Shown: piece by piece, positions 48,706 through 56,648 of the stretch | How the letters are laid out: every line of letters starts with the position of its first letter | Position numbering within the stretch: position 1 is the stretch's first letter | Assembly: GCF_014697585.1 (NCBI RefSeq) | Contig: NZ_JACJSB010000002.1 | Coordinates: forward strand, 1 to 64,000 | DNA: 64,000 bases | Reading direction: 5' to 3' | DNA from: Dolichospermum sp. FACHB-1091 | GTDB lineage: Bacteria > Cyanobacteriota > Cyanobacteriia > Cyanobacteriales > Nostocaceae | The notes under the pieces: model-generated | The model's input: only the letters and a program-made list of their open reading frames with translations | The model's database searches: none | Told to the model about the DNA's origin: nothing | Translations under genes and position numbers: made by a program

Positions 48706-49764
48706 TTAAGGATAAAACCCAATTTTAGGTAGTCCCAAGGTTTCATCCCAGCCTAGCATGATGTTCATACATTGAATGGCTTGTCCGGCTTGACCTTTAA
48801 TCAAGTTATCAATCGCTGACATAACAATCACTCGGCCGGTGCGGGGATCAACTTCTATGCCAATGTAGCAGGAATTACTTCCACACGCCCATTTAGTTTG
48901 GGGATAAGTGCCACTGTTACATATTTTTACCCAGGGAGAATTGCGATAAAAGGCGTTATAGATGGTAATTAAATCATCACGTACTAAACCGGGATCACGC
49001 ATGGTAGCATAGACAGTGGCTAAAATTCCCCGCACCATGGGGATTAAATGGGGTGTAAATTGGATTGTCACCTCATGTCTAGCCAATTCGCTACAAATTT
49101 GCTCAATTTCTGGGGTGTGGCGGTGTCTAGCGACGTTATAAGCCCCCAGAGAGTTATCAGCTTCCGCTAACAGTAGGTTAACTTTGGCTTGTCTTCCGCC
49201 CCCGGATGTTCCAGATTTAGCATCAATAATGGCTGTTTCGGGAACTATTAAACCTTGTTTTAACAGGGGAGACAATGCTAGTAAACTAGCTGTAGGATAG
49301 CAACCAGGACAGCCGATTAAACTCGCTTCGGCAATGCGCGAGCGGTATAATTCTGGTAGACCATAAACTGCTGTTGCTGCTGTAGTGGAATCGCTTCTTT
49401 CTGTACCATACCAAGTAGTATAGGTTTTCAAATCACTAAAGCGATAATCGGCACTCAGATCAAGTACCTTACAACCTTTCTCTATAAGTTTAGGAGCAAT
49501 TTGGCAAGCCAGTCCATTGGGTAAAGATAAAAATACCACTTGACAACGACTAGCAATGATGTCTGGTTCTACAGCTTCAATAGGTAATTCTACTATATTA
49601 CCAAAATGTGGGTAAAGGTCAGCAAAGGATTTACCTGCACTGCTTTCACCACCTAAATAAACTAGTTCTACTTCAGGATGGTCCATTAGTAGTCGTACTA
49701 ATTGTACTCCGCCATATCCTGACGCGCCAACAATTCCCACTGGTACGCGTCTTAAATTTACCAT
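48706..49764 (-). CDS. argC: N-acetyl-gamma-glutamyl-phosphate reductase
   Basis: 352 residues. It reduces N-acetylglutamyl phosphate to the semialdehyde with NADPH, in arginine synthesis (and so ultimately supplies cyanophycin). [17 protein letters not shown] is the nucleotide-binding start, [10 protein letters not shown] holds the catalytic cysteine, and [10 protein letters not shown] contains the conserved histidine. The C-terminus is coded next to a heptamer array. Confidence 0.97.
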   Translation of the reverse strand: MVNLRRVPVGIVGASGYGGVQLVRLLMDHPEVELVYLGGESSAGKSFADLYPHFGNIVELPIEAVEPDIIASRCQVVFLSLPNGLACQIAPKLIEKGCKVLDLSADYRFSDLKTYTTWYGTERSDSTTAATAVYGLPELYRSRIAEASLIGCPGCYPTASLLALSPLLKQGLIVPETAIIDAKSGTSGGGRQAKVNLLLAEADNSLGAYNVARHRHTPEIEQICSELARHEVTIQFTPHLIPMVRGILATVYATMRDPGLVRDDLITIYNAFYRNSPWVKICNSGTYPQTKWACGSNSCYIGIEVDPRTGRVIVMSAIDNLIKGQAGQAIQCMNIMLGWDETLGLPKIGFYP

Positions 49765-49923
49765 GATCTTAAATCCTTATCCACTTTTAGTTATCTATTA
49801 TCAATCATCAGCAGTCAAGCTACTAGCTAATTACTGATGACTTGTTATTGAACTTTCGCTGCATTATATAGCAAGGAGTATCTTTTAGGGTACTTATAAT
49901 CACAAATATCTTTGATCACTAAT

Positions 49924-49938
49924 CACACTGATAGTGTG
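49924..49938. promoter_or_regulatory. Palindrome CACACT-GAT-AGTGTG, possible operator
   Basis: A perfect 6-bp inverted repeat with 3-bp spacer, 48 bp before the start of the HTH gene. Controller proteins of restriction systems usually bind such short palindromes in front of their own gene, so autoregulation is plausible. Not demonstrated. Confidence 0.45.
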
Positions 49939-49956
49939 TAGATGATTGATAACGAT

Positions 49957-49980
49957 AAATATTATATTTTTATAATATTT
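49957..49980. promoter_or_regulatory. AT-rich palindrome AAATATTATA-N4-TATAATATTT
   Basis: A perfect 10-bp inverted repeat around TTTT, ending 5 bp before the GTG start of the HTH gene. It includes TATAAT and could act as promoter core, operator or RNA hairpin. Confidence 0.45.
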
Positions 49981-49985
49981 TTGAC

Positions 49986-50207
49986 GTGACAGAAAATTCT
50001 CAACTGCAAAAGTTTGGCGAATATATTCGCACAATTAGAAAAACCCAAAATCTTTCCCAAGAACAGTTAGCAGAACTGTCAGGACTACATCGCAATTATA
50101 TCGGTGGTGTTGAACGTGGTGAAAGAAATATTGCTTTGTTAAATATTATCCGTATTGCTCAGGCTTTGGGAATGTCACCCAGTGAATTATTAAAAGGCTT
50201 AGATTAA
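49986..50207 (+). CDS. XRE-family HTH regulator (candidate restriction-modification controller)
   Basis: 73 residues, almost wholly one helix-turn-helix domain (FGEYIRTIRKTQNLSQEQLA, then ELSGLHRNYIGGVERGERNI). Size and sequence fit the small C-proteins that time expression of type II restriction genes. GTG start. A stub matching the beginning of a restriction-endonuclease-like gene begins on the base after its stop (TAA then ATG at 50208), and a DNA methyltransferase gene converges from the other side, which supports the role. Confidence 0.8.
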   Translation: MTENSQLQKFGEYIRTIRKTQNLSQEQLAELSGLHRNYIGGVERGERNIALLNIIRIAQALGMSPSELLKGLD

Positions 50208-50333
50208 ATGGTATCTCCTTATTTGGGTATTCCGGTTGAAAAATGGGCAGATAAAACTAAAGAACTGATAAAAGTAGTGATAATTGCTCAATTCTACTAT
50301 TTTTATCTTGCAAAAAAGTTTCAATTCTATTAG
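50208..50333 (+). pseudogene. Stub of a presumed restriction endonuclease gene
   Basis: The ATG at 50208 directly follows the HTH gene stop and reads MVSPYLGIPVEKWADKTKEL, a plausible protein start, then degenerates into a hydrophobic run and stops at 50333. From 50257 it overlaps the 3' end of the convergent methyltransferase gene. I infer that a cognate restriction gene stood here and that all but its first 20 or so codons was deleted. Confidence 0.5.
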
Positions 50334-51117
50334 CAGCAATATCACAATAATCTTGACGAACTTCAAAACCAATTACTAGACGATTTAAATCTAAAGCTAC
50401 CATAGCAGTAGTACCTGAACCCAAAAATGGATCTAGGACAATTTCATTTTCATGGGAAGAGGCTGTAATTATTCTTTGAATAACAGCAGAGGGAAACTGT
50501 GCAGGGTGTGGTGTCCGTTCTTTTGATGATCTATTTTGTCCAGACGTAACTTTTGGAAATTCCCAAACATCAGTAGGATTTTTCCCTAAAGGATTAACTT
50601 TGATTTTTCCGTTCTTTTTTTGATTGGGATATTTGACATTAGGATCACGAATATCGTCAAGATTAAAAGTATAGGCTTCTGGATTTTTCACATACCATAA
50701 AAATTTCTCATTTCTAGGGGAAAAAAACTTACTTCCTGCGACACCAGCACCATAATTCCAAACAATTTCCTGGATTAAATAAAAAGGAATTTTATCCCAA
50801 AGCAAATAGGAAATAGGAATTGCTTTAGCACGATTTTTAATGGATAAATAACCTAAGTTTAGCCAAAAAGCTCCATCATATAAAGTCAGACGATAAACTT
50901 CTGTTATCCATTTTTTACACCAATTTATATAATCATCCAATGGTAATAAATTCTCATATTCTTTACCAATGTTATACGGTGGGCTGGTGACGGTTAGATT
51001 AATTGATTGATCTGGTAAAATTGCCATTGCCTCTAAACAATCTAAATTATAAATGAGACAATTACACGATTGAAAGTAGGGTTTACCTAGTAATTTACTG
51101 ATATCCGTGAATTCCAT
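50257..51117 (-). CDS. Site-specific DNA methyltransferase (type II, beta-class layout)
   Basis: 286 residues. The catalytic motif TSPPYNIG comes first (near residue 45) and the SAM-binding motif DPFLGSGTTA near the C-terminus, the permuted order of beta-class enzymes. SPPY occurs in both N4-cytosine and N6-adenine enzymes, so the base is undecided. GERTPHPAQFP-type sequence (KERTPHPAQFPSAV) precedes motif I as usual. GGAGG lies 8 nt before the ATG at 51117, which decides against the ATG at 51132. The frame is intact, so modification activity may persist without the nuclease. Confidence 0.88.
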   Translation of the reverse strand: MEFTDISKLLGKPYFQSCNCLIYNLDCLEAMAILPDQSINLTVTSPPYNIGKEYENLLPLDDYINWCKKWITEVYRLTLYDGAFWLNLGYLSIKNRAKAIPISYLLWDKIPFYLIQEIVWNYGAGVAGSKFFSPRNEKFLWYVKNPEAYTFNLDDIRDPNVKYPNQKKNGKIKVNPLGKNPTDVWEFPKVTSGQNRSSKERTPHPAQFPSAVIQRIITASSHENEIVLDPFLGSGTTAMVALDLNRLVIGFEVRQDYCDIAANRIETFLQDKNSRIEQLSLLLSVL

Positions 51118-51288
51118 AGCTTCATCCTCCATGTATATGGTACTCTAAACTGGCTATAGTATAGATGAACTATTTAATTGTCAAGTAACAGTTTGCTAAT
51201 CCCGCAAAAGCTTTAATTCTGAGAAATAAGCTACAATATAGAATCAGAAATTGTTAGAAAAATTTACCTTGGTAGCTGGAAATTTCCT

Positions 51289-52962
51289 GTGTCACAGCCT
51301 CAGACCACTCAAACCTTTAAATTCGATTCTATTGAGTCCGCTTTATCTGATTTTAAAGCGGGTCGTGTCGTCGTTGTCGTAGATGACGAAAATCGAGAAA
51401 ATGAAGGAGATTTAATTTGCGCCGCCCAATTTGCTACGCCTGATATGATTAACTTTATGGCTGTAGAAGCCAGAGGGTTGATTTGTCTAGCAATGACAGG
51501 CGATCGCTTGGATGAATTAGACTTACCATTAATGGTCAGTAAATTAACGGATACTAACCAAACCGCTTTTACCGTTAGTATTGATGCTGCTCCCCATTTA
51601 GGCGTAACCACAGGTATTTCCGCCGAAGACCGGGCCCGGACTATCCAAGTCACCCTCAACCCAGCCACAAAACCGGAGGAGTTACGCCGTCCTGGTCATA
51701 TTTTCCCCCTGCGGGCTAGACCAGGGGGGGTACTGAAACGAGCCGGACATACAGAAGCCGCTGTAGATTTAGCCAGACTAGCGGGACTGTACCCAGCGGG
51801 AGTGATTTGTGAAATTCAAAATCCTGATGGTTCGATGGCACGTTTAAACCAGTTAGTGCAATATGCCCAAAATCACCACCTGAAAATTATCAGTATTGCT
51901 GATTTAATTAGTTATCGTCTGCAAAATGATCGCCTCATATATCGAGAAATTGTTACCAAACTACCCAGCGAGTTCGGTCAATTTGATATTTACGGCTACC
52001 GTCATACAGTAGATAATACAGATCACGTCGCCATTGTCAAGGGAGATCCAGCAAATTTCCAAGATCAACCTGTCATGGTGCGAATGCACTCGGAATGTTT
52101 AACCGGTGATGCTTTGGGTTCTTTGCGCTGCGACTGTCGGATGCAGTTACAAGCAGCATTAAAAATGATTGAAACCGCTGGTCAAGGTGTCGTTGTTTAC
52201 CTGCGTCAAGAGGGACGGGGAATAGGCTTAATTAACAAATTAAAAGCCTACTCTTTACAGGATATGGGATTGGATACAGTGGAAGCAAATGAGCGGTTAG
52301 GATTCCCTGCTGATTTGCGTGATTATGGTATGGGGGCGCAAATTCTCATGGATTTGGGGATTAAAAAAATACGTCTTATTACCAACAACCCCCGAAAAAT
52401 TGCTGGTCTCAAGGGTTATGGTTTAGAAATTATAGACCGTCTCCCGCTGTTAATTGAGTCCAATGATTACAATACCTATTACTTAGCTACCAAAGCTGAG
52501 AAATTGGGTCATATGTTGTTGCAAACTTATCTTGTCACAGTAGCGATACATTGGCAAGATGAACCGGAATCAATTACTAAACGCTATGAACGTTTGGAAA
52601 AGTTACGGTATTTATCAACCCGTCAACATTTATTATTACAGGAAGAAGCCCGTCCCCTGGGAATTGCTTTATTTGATCAACCATCTTTAACAGTGCATTT
52701 AGGTTTTGACCAAGCTAATATTGCTGAAGCTAATTGGTATCAGCAAAAAGGTCATCCTTACCTGCAAGCAATTTGCTTGATTTTAGATGAAATAGTCACT
52801 TTACCCTATGTTCAGAAAATGGAATTTCTGATTTCTAATGGTAGTGATCCGTTGAGTAATTTACAAGTACAGTTAGATAGACAAACTTTATCAGATGGTG
52901 TATTACCGTCATCTTTAAAAGATAATTTGCAGACTCAACACATTTACAGTTTTATTAAGTAG
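51289..52962 (+). CDS. ribBA: Bifunctional DHBP synthase / GTP cyclohydrolase II
   Basis: 557 residues with a GTG start. The N-terminal RibB domain (VVVVDDENRENEGDLICAAQ, then RPGHIFPLRARPGGV and HTEAAVDL) makes the four-carbon unit of riboflavin; the RibA domain (RMHSECLTGDALGSLRCDC with the zinc cysteines, RQEGRGIGL) opens GTP. A further 150 residues after about 405 (LGHMLLQTYLVTVAIHWQDE) are an extension found in cyanobacterial homologues, role unknown. No FMN riboswitch is apparent in the 170 bp upstream. Confidence 0.95.
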   Translation: MSQPQTTQTFKFDSIESALSDFKAGRVVVVVDDENRENEGDLICAAQFATPDMINFMAVEARGLICLAMTGDRLDELDLPLMVSKLTDTNQTAFTVSIDAAPHLGVTTGISAEDRARTIQVTLNPATKPEELRRPGHIFPLRARPGGVLKRAGHTEAAVDLARLAGLYPAGVICEIQNPDGSMARLNQLVQYAQNHHLKIISIADLISYRLQNDRLIYREIVTKLPSEFGQFDIYGYRHTVDNTDHVAIVKGDPANFQDQPVMVRMHSECLTGDALGSLRCDCRMQLQAALKMIETAGQGVVVYLRQEGRGIGLINKLKAYSLQDMGLDTVEANERLGFPADLRDYGMGAQILMDLGIKKIRLITNNPRKIAGLKGYGLEIIDRLPLLIESNDYNTYYLATKAEKLGHMLLQTYLVTVAIHWQDEPESITKRYERLEKLRYLSTRQHLLLQEEARPLGIALFDQPSLTVHLGFDQANIAEANWYQQKGHPYLQAICLILDEIVTLPYVQKMEFLISNGSDPLSNLQVQLDRQTLSDGVLPSSLKDNLQTQHIYSFIK

Positions 52963-53189
52963 GATTTTCTAAATTTCTACGCCTTAATACCTTAACAATA
53001 GCTTTAGCTTAACAACTAGAGCTATTTTTTCATCCTACTGTCCGCACCCTATCGCTATCAAGAATAATTACTGTATGAGAAACTTCTATTATTGCTTAAA
53101 TAATACATCTTAGCATAAAGCAGTTTTAATTATTGCATTCTCTCCGCGTCTCTGCGCCCCTGCGTGCATAAACAAGAATGTAACTTTAT

Positions 53190-53810
53190 CTAATTCCATT
53201 TCCGTAAATTTTTATGAACCACTGCTAAATACCACATATAGTCATCAATTTTGTACTCGTCCGCAGCTTTGAGAATATATTCCCGTGCTAAGTCTAAATT
53301 ATTCTCAGCTTCATAATATAAACCCAAATAAAGATGACTGTAAAACTTACCCTTTAACCCTGATAATTTTCCCACATTCAAAACATCATCTTTGGAACAA
53401 TTACCAGCAAAAAAATCATATATAACTCCCATAATTTTCCGAGAATCATTTTTCACAGGTAATAGAGAATTACGTGCTTCTGTAACTCCAGATAATCTAG
53501 CCATACAAAGATAGCGCCAAACCGTTTCCTCCACATCTTGGGAATTGACAGTTAAATCAACTTCAAACTGTTTAGCACCCTGAGAAAATTGTTCAGCATA
53601 ATAATAAGATAAACCCCGTTGCCAAAGATAAGGAGTAATGTGAAAATCTAAATTTTCCGCAGTATCAAAATCTTGAATTGATTCCTGAATTTTCCCTAAC
53701 TTAAAATAGACCATACCTCGACGAATATAACCATGAGGATTATTTGGCTGACGATTAATAGTATGATTCCATTCCTTCAGTTCACCTTGTAAAGAATTAA
53801 TAAAAAACAT
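53190..53810 (-). CDS. TPR-repeat protein
   Basis: 206 residues with tetratricopeptide-like helices: NPHGYIRRGMVYFKLGKIQE, QRGLSYYYAEQFSQGAKQFE and SHLYLGLYYEAENNLDLARE. Such proteins are scaffolds for protein contacts. No signal peptide or anchor is clear. It is transcribed away from the CPBP protease gene and has no same-strand neighbour. Target unknown. Confidence 0.8.
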   Translation of the reverse strand: MFFINSLQGELKEWNHTINRQPNNPHGYIRRGMVYFKLGKIQESIQDFDTAENLDFHITPYLWQRGLSYYYAEQFSQGAKQFEVDLTVNSQDVEETVWRYLCMARLSGVTEARNSLLPVKNDSRKIMGVIYDFFAGNCSKDDVLNVGKLSGLKGKFYSHLYLGLYYEAENNLDLAREYILKAADEYKIDDYMWYLAVVHKNLRKWN

Positions 53811-53934
53811 ATTAATAAGTAATTTTCTGTCTCTGTGTTCTCTGTGTTCTGGCGTGGTTCGTTAAAAAAATTAACTCTACCCTGCGGTACTAGCTTATAA
53901 TACACTTTGTACTTGCATATTCAAAGGGGAATAG

Positions 53935-55461
53935 ATGACAATTAAGAGATTGTTGTTAATAGTGCTAACGCTGTTAGCTGTCATGTTGTCAGGTTTATCT
54001 TTATTAAGTAGCTGGCAGAAACCTCAATTCCAAAGTCGTCTAGAATTGTACCAGACTAACATAGTTTTACAAGCCCAAGCATGGCAACCAGAAGATAGTA
54101 GTGATCATAGCATTCAAACAATTCAGGAATCTATTATTGGCGAAAATCCCCTAGAAAGCGCGACAAAGCAATATCAAGAAGCTAGTGAATCTATCAAAAC
54201 CAGTTTACAGGCAACTAAGAAGAAGTTAACAAAACTCCAATCTTTAGTAACTACTTCTATTTCCGCAGAAGAGAAAAGTTTACAAAACTTAATCCAGGAA
54301 GAGGAGAAATTGTTAGCGGAAGTAGACCTACGACTGGGAATTTTGCAAGCACAGGAACAAGAAACAGATAAAGCTATTAAAACCTGGAGTAATATACAGC
54401 AATACTCAGATATTAACCCCAAATATCCAGAAACTGCTGAAACATTAACCGGAATGTGGAGTAAACCCCCGCGTTTATTCCCCAAAGCTGAAAAACTGAT
54501 TCAACAAAACCTCAATGGTTGGTTTCGGGATACAGCCTTAGTGCAATTATATAGACTTCAACAACGTCAAGAAGCGTTATCAGCTTTAGAAATTGCCCAA
54601 CAAGAAGCCGCAACCCAAGCGGTGTTCAAATTAGGAATAATTGCGACTATTCCCAGCTTAACAGCTTTAATAGGGACAATTCTGCTCATTTTCTTATTGA
54701 CTCAACGCTTACTCAAAGGTCGAGAATCCTTATTAGCTAGAAATGGTGATTTACTTTGGTCAACTCCTTGGAATTGGGAAATAATTATTCAGGTTTTTGT
54801 CCTTGGTTTCTTTTTAATGGGGCAATTATTTATACCAGAATTATTATCTATTTTGCCTATTCCCCGTGGTACAGGTAATGTAAGAGTTGAAGCTTTGAAA
54901 GTTTTAGTCAGTTATATGTTAGTTGCTTTAGGTTGTTTGTCAGTGCTGTATTTTTCTATAAAGCGTTTTTTCCCCCTTCCCCCCCACTGGTTTCGCTTTA
55001 ATTTCTTTAGTAATTGGTTTTGGTGGGGAATAGGTGGATATTGTACAGCTTTACCCATTGTCGTCATAGTATCATTAATTAACCAAAAATTATGGCAAGG
55101 ACAGGGAGGAAGTAACCCACTATTACAAATGGCGCTAGAAAGTCGAGATTATACAGCATTGGGGATATTTTTCTTTACCGCAGCCATAGCAGCACCGATT
55201 TTTGAAGAATTTCTATTTCGCGGTTTTTTATTACCATCTCTGACGCGCTATACTTCCGTATGGGGGGCAATTTTTACCAGCGCACTGTTATTTGCTGCTG
55301 CTCACCTCAGTTTATCAGAAATACTACCGTTGACAGCATTGGGAATAGTATTAGGAGTAGTTTACACGAGAACACGCAACTTATTAGCCTCCATGTTCCT
55401 CCATAGTCTTTGGAATAGCGGCACATTAATCAGTTTGTTTATTCTAGGTAGTAATAACTAA
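53935..55461 (+). CDS. CPBP-family intramembrane metalloprotease
   Basis: 508 residues. An N-terminal helix is followed by a long soluble coiled-coil region (about 70-220, e.g. LQSLVTTSISAEEKSLQNLI) and then about eight membrane helices. The CPBP (Abi) protease site is complete: Glu424-Glu425 and Arg429 in FEEFLFRG, His457 in AAHLSL, His490 and Asn494 in LHSLWNSG. This family includes CAAX-processing and bacteriocin-immunity proteases. The large N-terminal part is usual in cyanobacterial members. Substrate unknown. Confidence 0.9.
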   Translation: MTIKRLLLIVLTLLAVMLSGLSLLSSWQKPQFQSRLELYQTNIVLQAQAWQPEDSSDHSIQTIQESIIGENPLESATKQYQEASESIKTSLQATKKKLTKLQSLVTTSISAEEKSLQNLIQEEEKLLAEVDLRLGILQAQEQETDKAIKTWSNIQQYSDINPKYPETAETLTGMWSKPPRLFPKAEKLIQQNLNGWFRDTALVQLYRLQQRQEALSALEIAQQEAATQAVFKLGIIATIPSLTALIGTILLIFLLTQRLLKGRESLLARNGDLLWSTPWNWEIIIQVFVLGFFLMGQLFIPELLSILPIPRGTGNVRVEALKVLVSYMLVALGCLSVLYFSIKRFFPLPPHWFRFNFFSNWFWWGIGGYCTALPIVVIVSLINQKLWQGQGGSNPLLQMALESRDYTALGIFFFTAAIAAPIFEEFLFRGFLLPSLTRYTSVWGAIFTSALLFAAAHLSLSEILPLTALGIVLGVVYTRTRNLLASMFLHSLWNSGTLISLFILGSNN

Positions 55462-55530
55462 GTGAGTTGTCAGAGAATAGGTAAAGACAATTCATGAAGT
55501 TATCAATAATTCTTCGTAAGCTATGATGCG

Positions 55531-55620
55531 GCTAAATTGTACAATCCTAATATAGCTAAATCTTGTGGTGCGGGCATATTCCCCGCTTTAATTTACTTGA
55601 ATGCAAAACAGCTTAGTCAG
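55531..55620. repeat. Dispersed 95-bp repeat, copy B (inverted)
   Basis: It matches the reverse complement of 33921-34015. The rest of the gap 55462-56016 is AT-rich with no ORF or clear regulatory site. Confidence 0.65.
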
Positions 55621-56016
55621 GGATACTATTAATTTTATATGCAGATGTACAGAATAATGATCACTCGTACAACTTCATCTTAATTTGGTATTAAGCATTA
55701 GGTGAAAACTAACTACTTGAGGATATAAAGGAATAAGAAATTAAGTCCTCAACTGTTTGTTTAAAAATCATCCGGATCTGACAAAAACAGATAGGTATAA
55801 AAATCTATATTTTTGGAGGAATACTTTTTTCAAGGTTAATCATTGTCCGGTATTGGTAAATGTGACATGATGCACAATATTTATTTTTTGCCAAATTTGC
55901 TATATTTTATGATTATTTGAATCATACAGGAGTCATGTTTAAAAAAGTAATTATCTAATTATCAATGATCAATTCCGTAAATTTTATAATTTAGACATGA
56001 AGGAGAATAGCTAAAT

Positions 56017-56292
56017 ATGACTAATATTAACCCCTCCTATGCTACCAAACAACTGTTAGCTGGTTATGCGGGAATTGTTTTCGGTGGTTTTGGTTTACAT
56101 AAATTTATTCTTGGTTACACATCGGAAGGTTTTATTATGTTAGCAATTTCCGTTGTTGGTGGCTCTCTCACCTATGGATTTACATTAATAATAATGCAAT
56201 TGGTTGGTTTGATTGAAGCTATGATTTACTTAAATAAACCCCCGGAAGAATTTATCAATACCTACTTTGTGAATAAACAAGCTTGGTTCTAG
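56017..56292 (+). CDS. TM2-domain membrane protein
   Basis: 91 residues. The TM2 domain consists of two helices with the linking motif GGFGLHKFILGYTSEG between AGYAGIVFG and FIMLAISVVGGSLTYGF. The protein sits in a membrane; the function of the family in bacteria is unknown. AAGGAGAA lies 13 nt before the ATG. The small ORF at 56316 follows closely on the same strand. Confidence 0.88.
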   Translation: MTNINPSYATKQLLAGYAGIVFGGFGLHKFILGYTSEGFIMLAISVVGGSLTYGFTLIIMQLVGLIEAMIYLNKPPEEFINTYFVNKQAWF

Positions 56293-56315
56293 GATTTTTT
56301 ATCAAGTAAATTGAT

Positions 56316-56486
56316 ATGCAAATTCTCAAATATAAACATAAGCACTTACTCATCCTGCTAATAATGAGTACGGGATATTTTAGCGTAGTATCAGATTGGG
56401 AAATAAATTATTTTTGGAAAAGCCTGATTTTGATGTTGCCATTACAGTTAACGGCTATAATTTACACTACCAGGACAAAACTATGA
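56316..56486 (+). CDS. Possible small membrane protein
   Basis: 56 codons starting 24 bp after the TM2 gene, with two hydrophobic stretches (KHLLILLIMSTGYFSVV and WKSLILMLPLQLTAIIY). Location and composition suggest a co-transcribed small membrane protein, but no family is recognised. In another frame the DNA just after it (to 56548) reads NYDVWDEDILGIFVEKLGSK before a stop, perhaps the end of a lost gene. Confidence 0.4.
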   Translation: MQILKYKHKHLLILLIMSTGYFSVVSDWEINYFWKSLILMLPLQLTAIIYTTRTKL

Positions 56487-56648
56487 TGTTTGGGATGAAG
56501 ATATTTTGGGGATTTTTGTCGAGAAGTTAGGATCTAAAGAAACTTAATATTTTTTCCCTCGCCTGAAGTGCAGATTTTCGCCTAATCTCAAGGTAGAGAC
56601 ACTGGTTGTCAAGTGTCCAACCAAGAAGAGTGAATGTAAAAACCTATC

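Noticed and set aside
51133-51288. FMN riboswitch before ribBA
   Set aside because: None of the conserved RFN helices could be found in the short leader.
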